DNA of 5,793 bases, taken from the NCBI GenBank assembly GCA_964353745.1, contig CAYGWD010000034.1, positions 1-5,793 on the forward strand, in the 5' to 3' direction. Under the pieces are notes generated by a model that saw only the letters and a program-made list of their open reading frames with translations, had not been told where the DNA came from and did no database searches. Origin of the DNA: CS1-C013 sp964353745. Lineage in GTDB: Archaea > Aenigmatarchaeota > Aenigmatarchaeia > Aenigmatarchaeales > Aenigmatarchaeaceae. Numbering within the stretch: the stretch's first letter is position 1; each line of letters opens with the position of its first letter. The position numbers were made by a program, and so were the translations under genes. This document shows positions 5,016-5,793 of the stretch, one piece after another.

Positions 5016-5636
5016 TCATACCTCGTAGGTTTCTCCAGGTTTTAGTATTACAACTTCGCAAGGGGCTTTATTCTTAAATTCTATTGGGTCCACTTTTATA
5101 GCATCCCATGTGTCATAGTGCATTGGTATTGCTTTCTTACATTTTAATAACTTGCAAGCCTCAACAGCCTGTTCAATGTCCATAGTATATCTTCCACCGA
5201 TGGGAAGCAAAGCAACATCAATATTATGCTCTCCTATCAGCATCATATCCATAAAAAGTCCAGTATCGCCTGAATGATAAATTGTTTTCTCCTTTTTCAA
5301 AATAAAGCCACCTGCATTTCCTAAATGTGTTGCAGGAACCAAAGTTATTTGCCATTCCCCGACATTCACCGAACCGCCGATATTCATTTGTTCTGTTTTT
5401 AGTTTTTTATCATCAGCTTTTTTAGTTATATCAGTAATGCCGACTACTGTTGCTTTATTTTTCTTAGCTATTTCAAAAGCATCTCCTAAATGATCCCAAT
5501 GTTCATGAGTCACGCAAATTATTTTACAATTTATGTCTCCTACCTTAACTGGGCATAATGGATTTTTCTTAATAAAAGGATCGATAAGTAAATCATCAAT
5601 TAAAAATGCTGAATGACCTAAAAATTTTATCTTCAT
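5016..5636 (-). CDS. UPF0173-type metal-dependent hydrolase (metallo-beta-lactamase fold)
   Basis: A 206-residue, probably cytoplasmic member of the metallo-beta-lactamase superfamily. Metal-binding motifs seen: THEHWDH (43-49; H44, H46, D48, H49), H104 in PATHLG, D124 in YHSGDTGLF (120-128), and H173 in IPMHYDTW (170-177). The opening KFLGHSAFLI, IDPFIKKNP (18-26), the GDTGLF..MMLIGE run and LPIGGRYTMD (144-153) are typical of UPF0173, the YtkL-like group. Substrates of that group are not established, so no reaction is assigned. All expected metal ligands are present, which argues for an active enzyme. It is slightly short for the family (usually about 225 aa), mainly in the loop around H104. 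Its DNA is AT-richer than the ribosomal genes (about 34% G+C by hand count). The ATG overlaps the eL32 stop as ATGA. Confidence 0.9.
   Translation of the reverse strand: MKIKFLGHSAFLIDDLLIDPFIKKNPLCPVKVGDINCKIICVTHEHWDHLGDAFEIAKKNKATVVGITDITKKADDKKLKTEQMNIGGSVNVGEWQITLVPATHLGNAGGFILKKEKTIYHSGDTGLFMDMMLIGEHNIDVALLPIGGRYTMDIEQAVEACKLLKCKKAIPMHYDTWDAIKVDPIEFKNKAPCEVVILKPGETYEV
5020..5024 (-). promoter_or_regulatory. Shine-Dalgarno GAGGT for the zinc-ribbon gene
   Basis: GAGGT on the minus strand ends 6 nt before the ATG at 5013 but abuts the ATG at 5019. In register with the archaeal anti-Shine-Dalgarno sequence it matches the spacing used by adk, uL15 and eL19 only for the 5013 start, which is why that start was chosen. 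Confidence 0.5.
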
Positions 5637-5793
5637 TTTTTCTCGCCTTCTTCCAAGGGCTCAGCCTTTTTGATTTCAAGCCTTAAGGGATTTAAAACTT
5701 TTATCTTCATTTCTCCCGCCTTTTTCATAATATCAAGCCTCTTCTTTGTTCCGACTGATGAAGCGATTCTGCAAGCTTGTTTTTCAGGATTTA
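5633..5793 (-). CDS. rpl32e: 50S ribosomal protein eL32, C-terminal fragment
   Basis: The last 52 codons of a gene that begins beyond the right edge. The reading frame gives NPEKQACRIASSVGTKKRLD, then IMKKAGEMKIKVLNP, then a charged tail to GEKK and a TGA at 5635-5633. The run of R-I-A-S-x-V-G-x-x-K-R, a helix, and then I-K-V-L-N-P is the conserved C-terminal end of archaeal eL32 (large subunit, absent from bacteria). About 17 residues after LNP form a Lys/Glu-rich tail. The identification agrees with its place upstream of eL19, uL18 and uS5 in the archaeal spc-type operon, although here the next gene is a hydrolase and not eL19. The fragment is cut by the window edge, not by a mutation. Confidence 0.88.
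   Translation of the reverse strand, partial: NPEKQACRIASSVGTKKRLDIMKKAGEMKIKVLNPLRLEIKKAEPLEEGEKK

Noticed and set aside
5020..5061. Longer zinc-ribbon protein beginning MRSCNTKTW
   Set aside because: It would overlap the hydrolase by 46 nt and adds residues that are just the hydrolase end read in another frame; later ATGs have better signals.
4560..5077. Plus-strand open frames opposite eL19 and the zinc-ribbon gene
   Set aside because: Antisense to confident coding sequence. The apparent hydrophobic character comes from complementing Lys/Arg codons.
1..5793. tRNA or rRNA genes, CRISPR arrays, insertion sequences, inverted repeats
   Set aside because: Nearly every base is in conserved minus-strand coding sequence. 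I saw no cloverleaf, spaced repeats, transposase motifs or terminal repeats.

Overview
The whole window is one gene train on the minus strand, so it reads from the right end to the left. It is the distal part of the archaeal spc-type ribosomal protein operon: eL32 (3' end only), a metallo-beta-lactamase-fold hydrolase, a small zinc-ribbon protein, eL19, uL18, uS5, uL30, uL15, SecY, adenylate kinase, and the first 29 codons of an EMC3/YidC-like (DUF106) membrane protein. eL32 and eL19 have no bacterial counterparts. The SecY, uL18, uL30 and uS5 sequences are also of the archaeal type. The organism is therefore an archaeon. The very tight gene packing, lysine-rich tails, enlarged uS5 and SecY and the long zinc-LID adenylate kinase would suit an uncultivated, possibly DPANN-type lineage, but that placement is an inference.

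Layout, in direction of transcription: 5793-5633 eL32 C-terminus; 5636-5016 UPF0173-type hydrolase; 5013-4852 zinc ribbon; 4855-4433 eL19; 4436-3948 uL18; 3946-3143 uS5; 3141-2716 uL30; 2672-2259 uL15; 2266-731 SecY; 729-85 Adk; 88-1 EMC3-like. Four junctions are 4-nt ATGA overlaps, three are 1-nt gaps, one is an 8-nt overlap and one is a 2-nt gap (or an ATGA overlap if the upstream start is used). The only real spacer is 43 nt between uL30 and uL15. No promoter, terminator, RNA gene, CRISPR array or mobile element is visible, and no gene-free stretch approaches 300 bases.

The ribosomal proteins build both subunits. SecY forms the translocon pore and the EMC3-like protein is a probable insertase, so the operon couples ribosome synthesis to membrane protein export; Adk supplies nucleotide balance. 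The unusual parts are two non-ribosomal genes placed between eL32 and eL19 in visibly AT-richer DNA, a SecY with about 50 extra residues that look like two additional membrane helices, and a glycine/arginine-rich insertion in uS5. This is mainly a housekeeping region; I see no clear new defence or mobile system.
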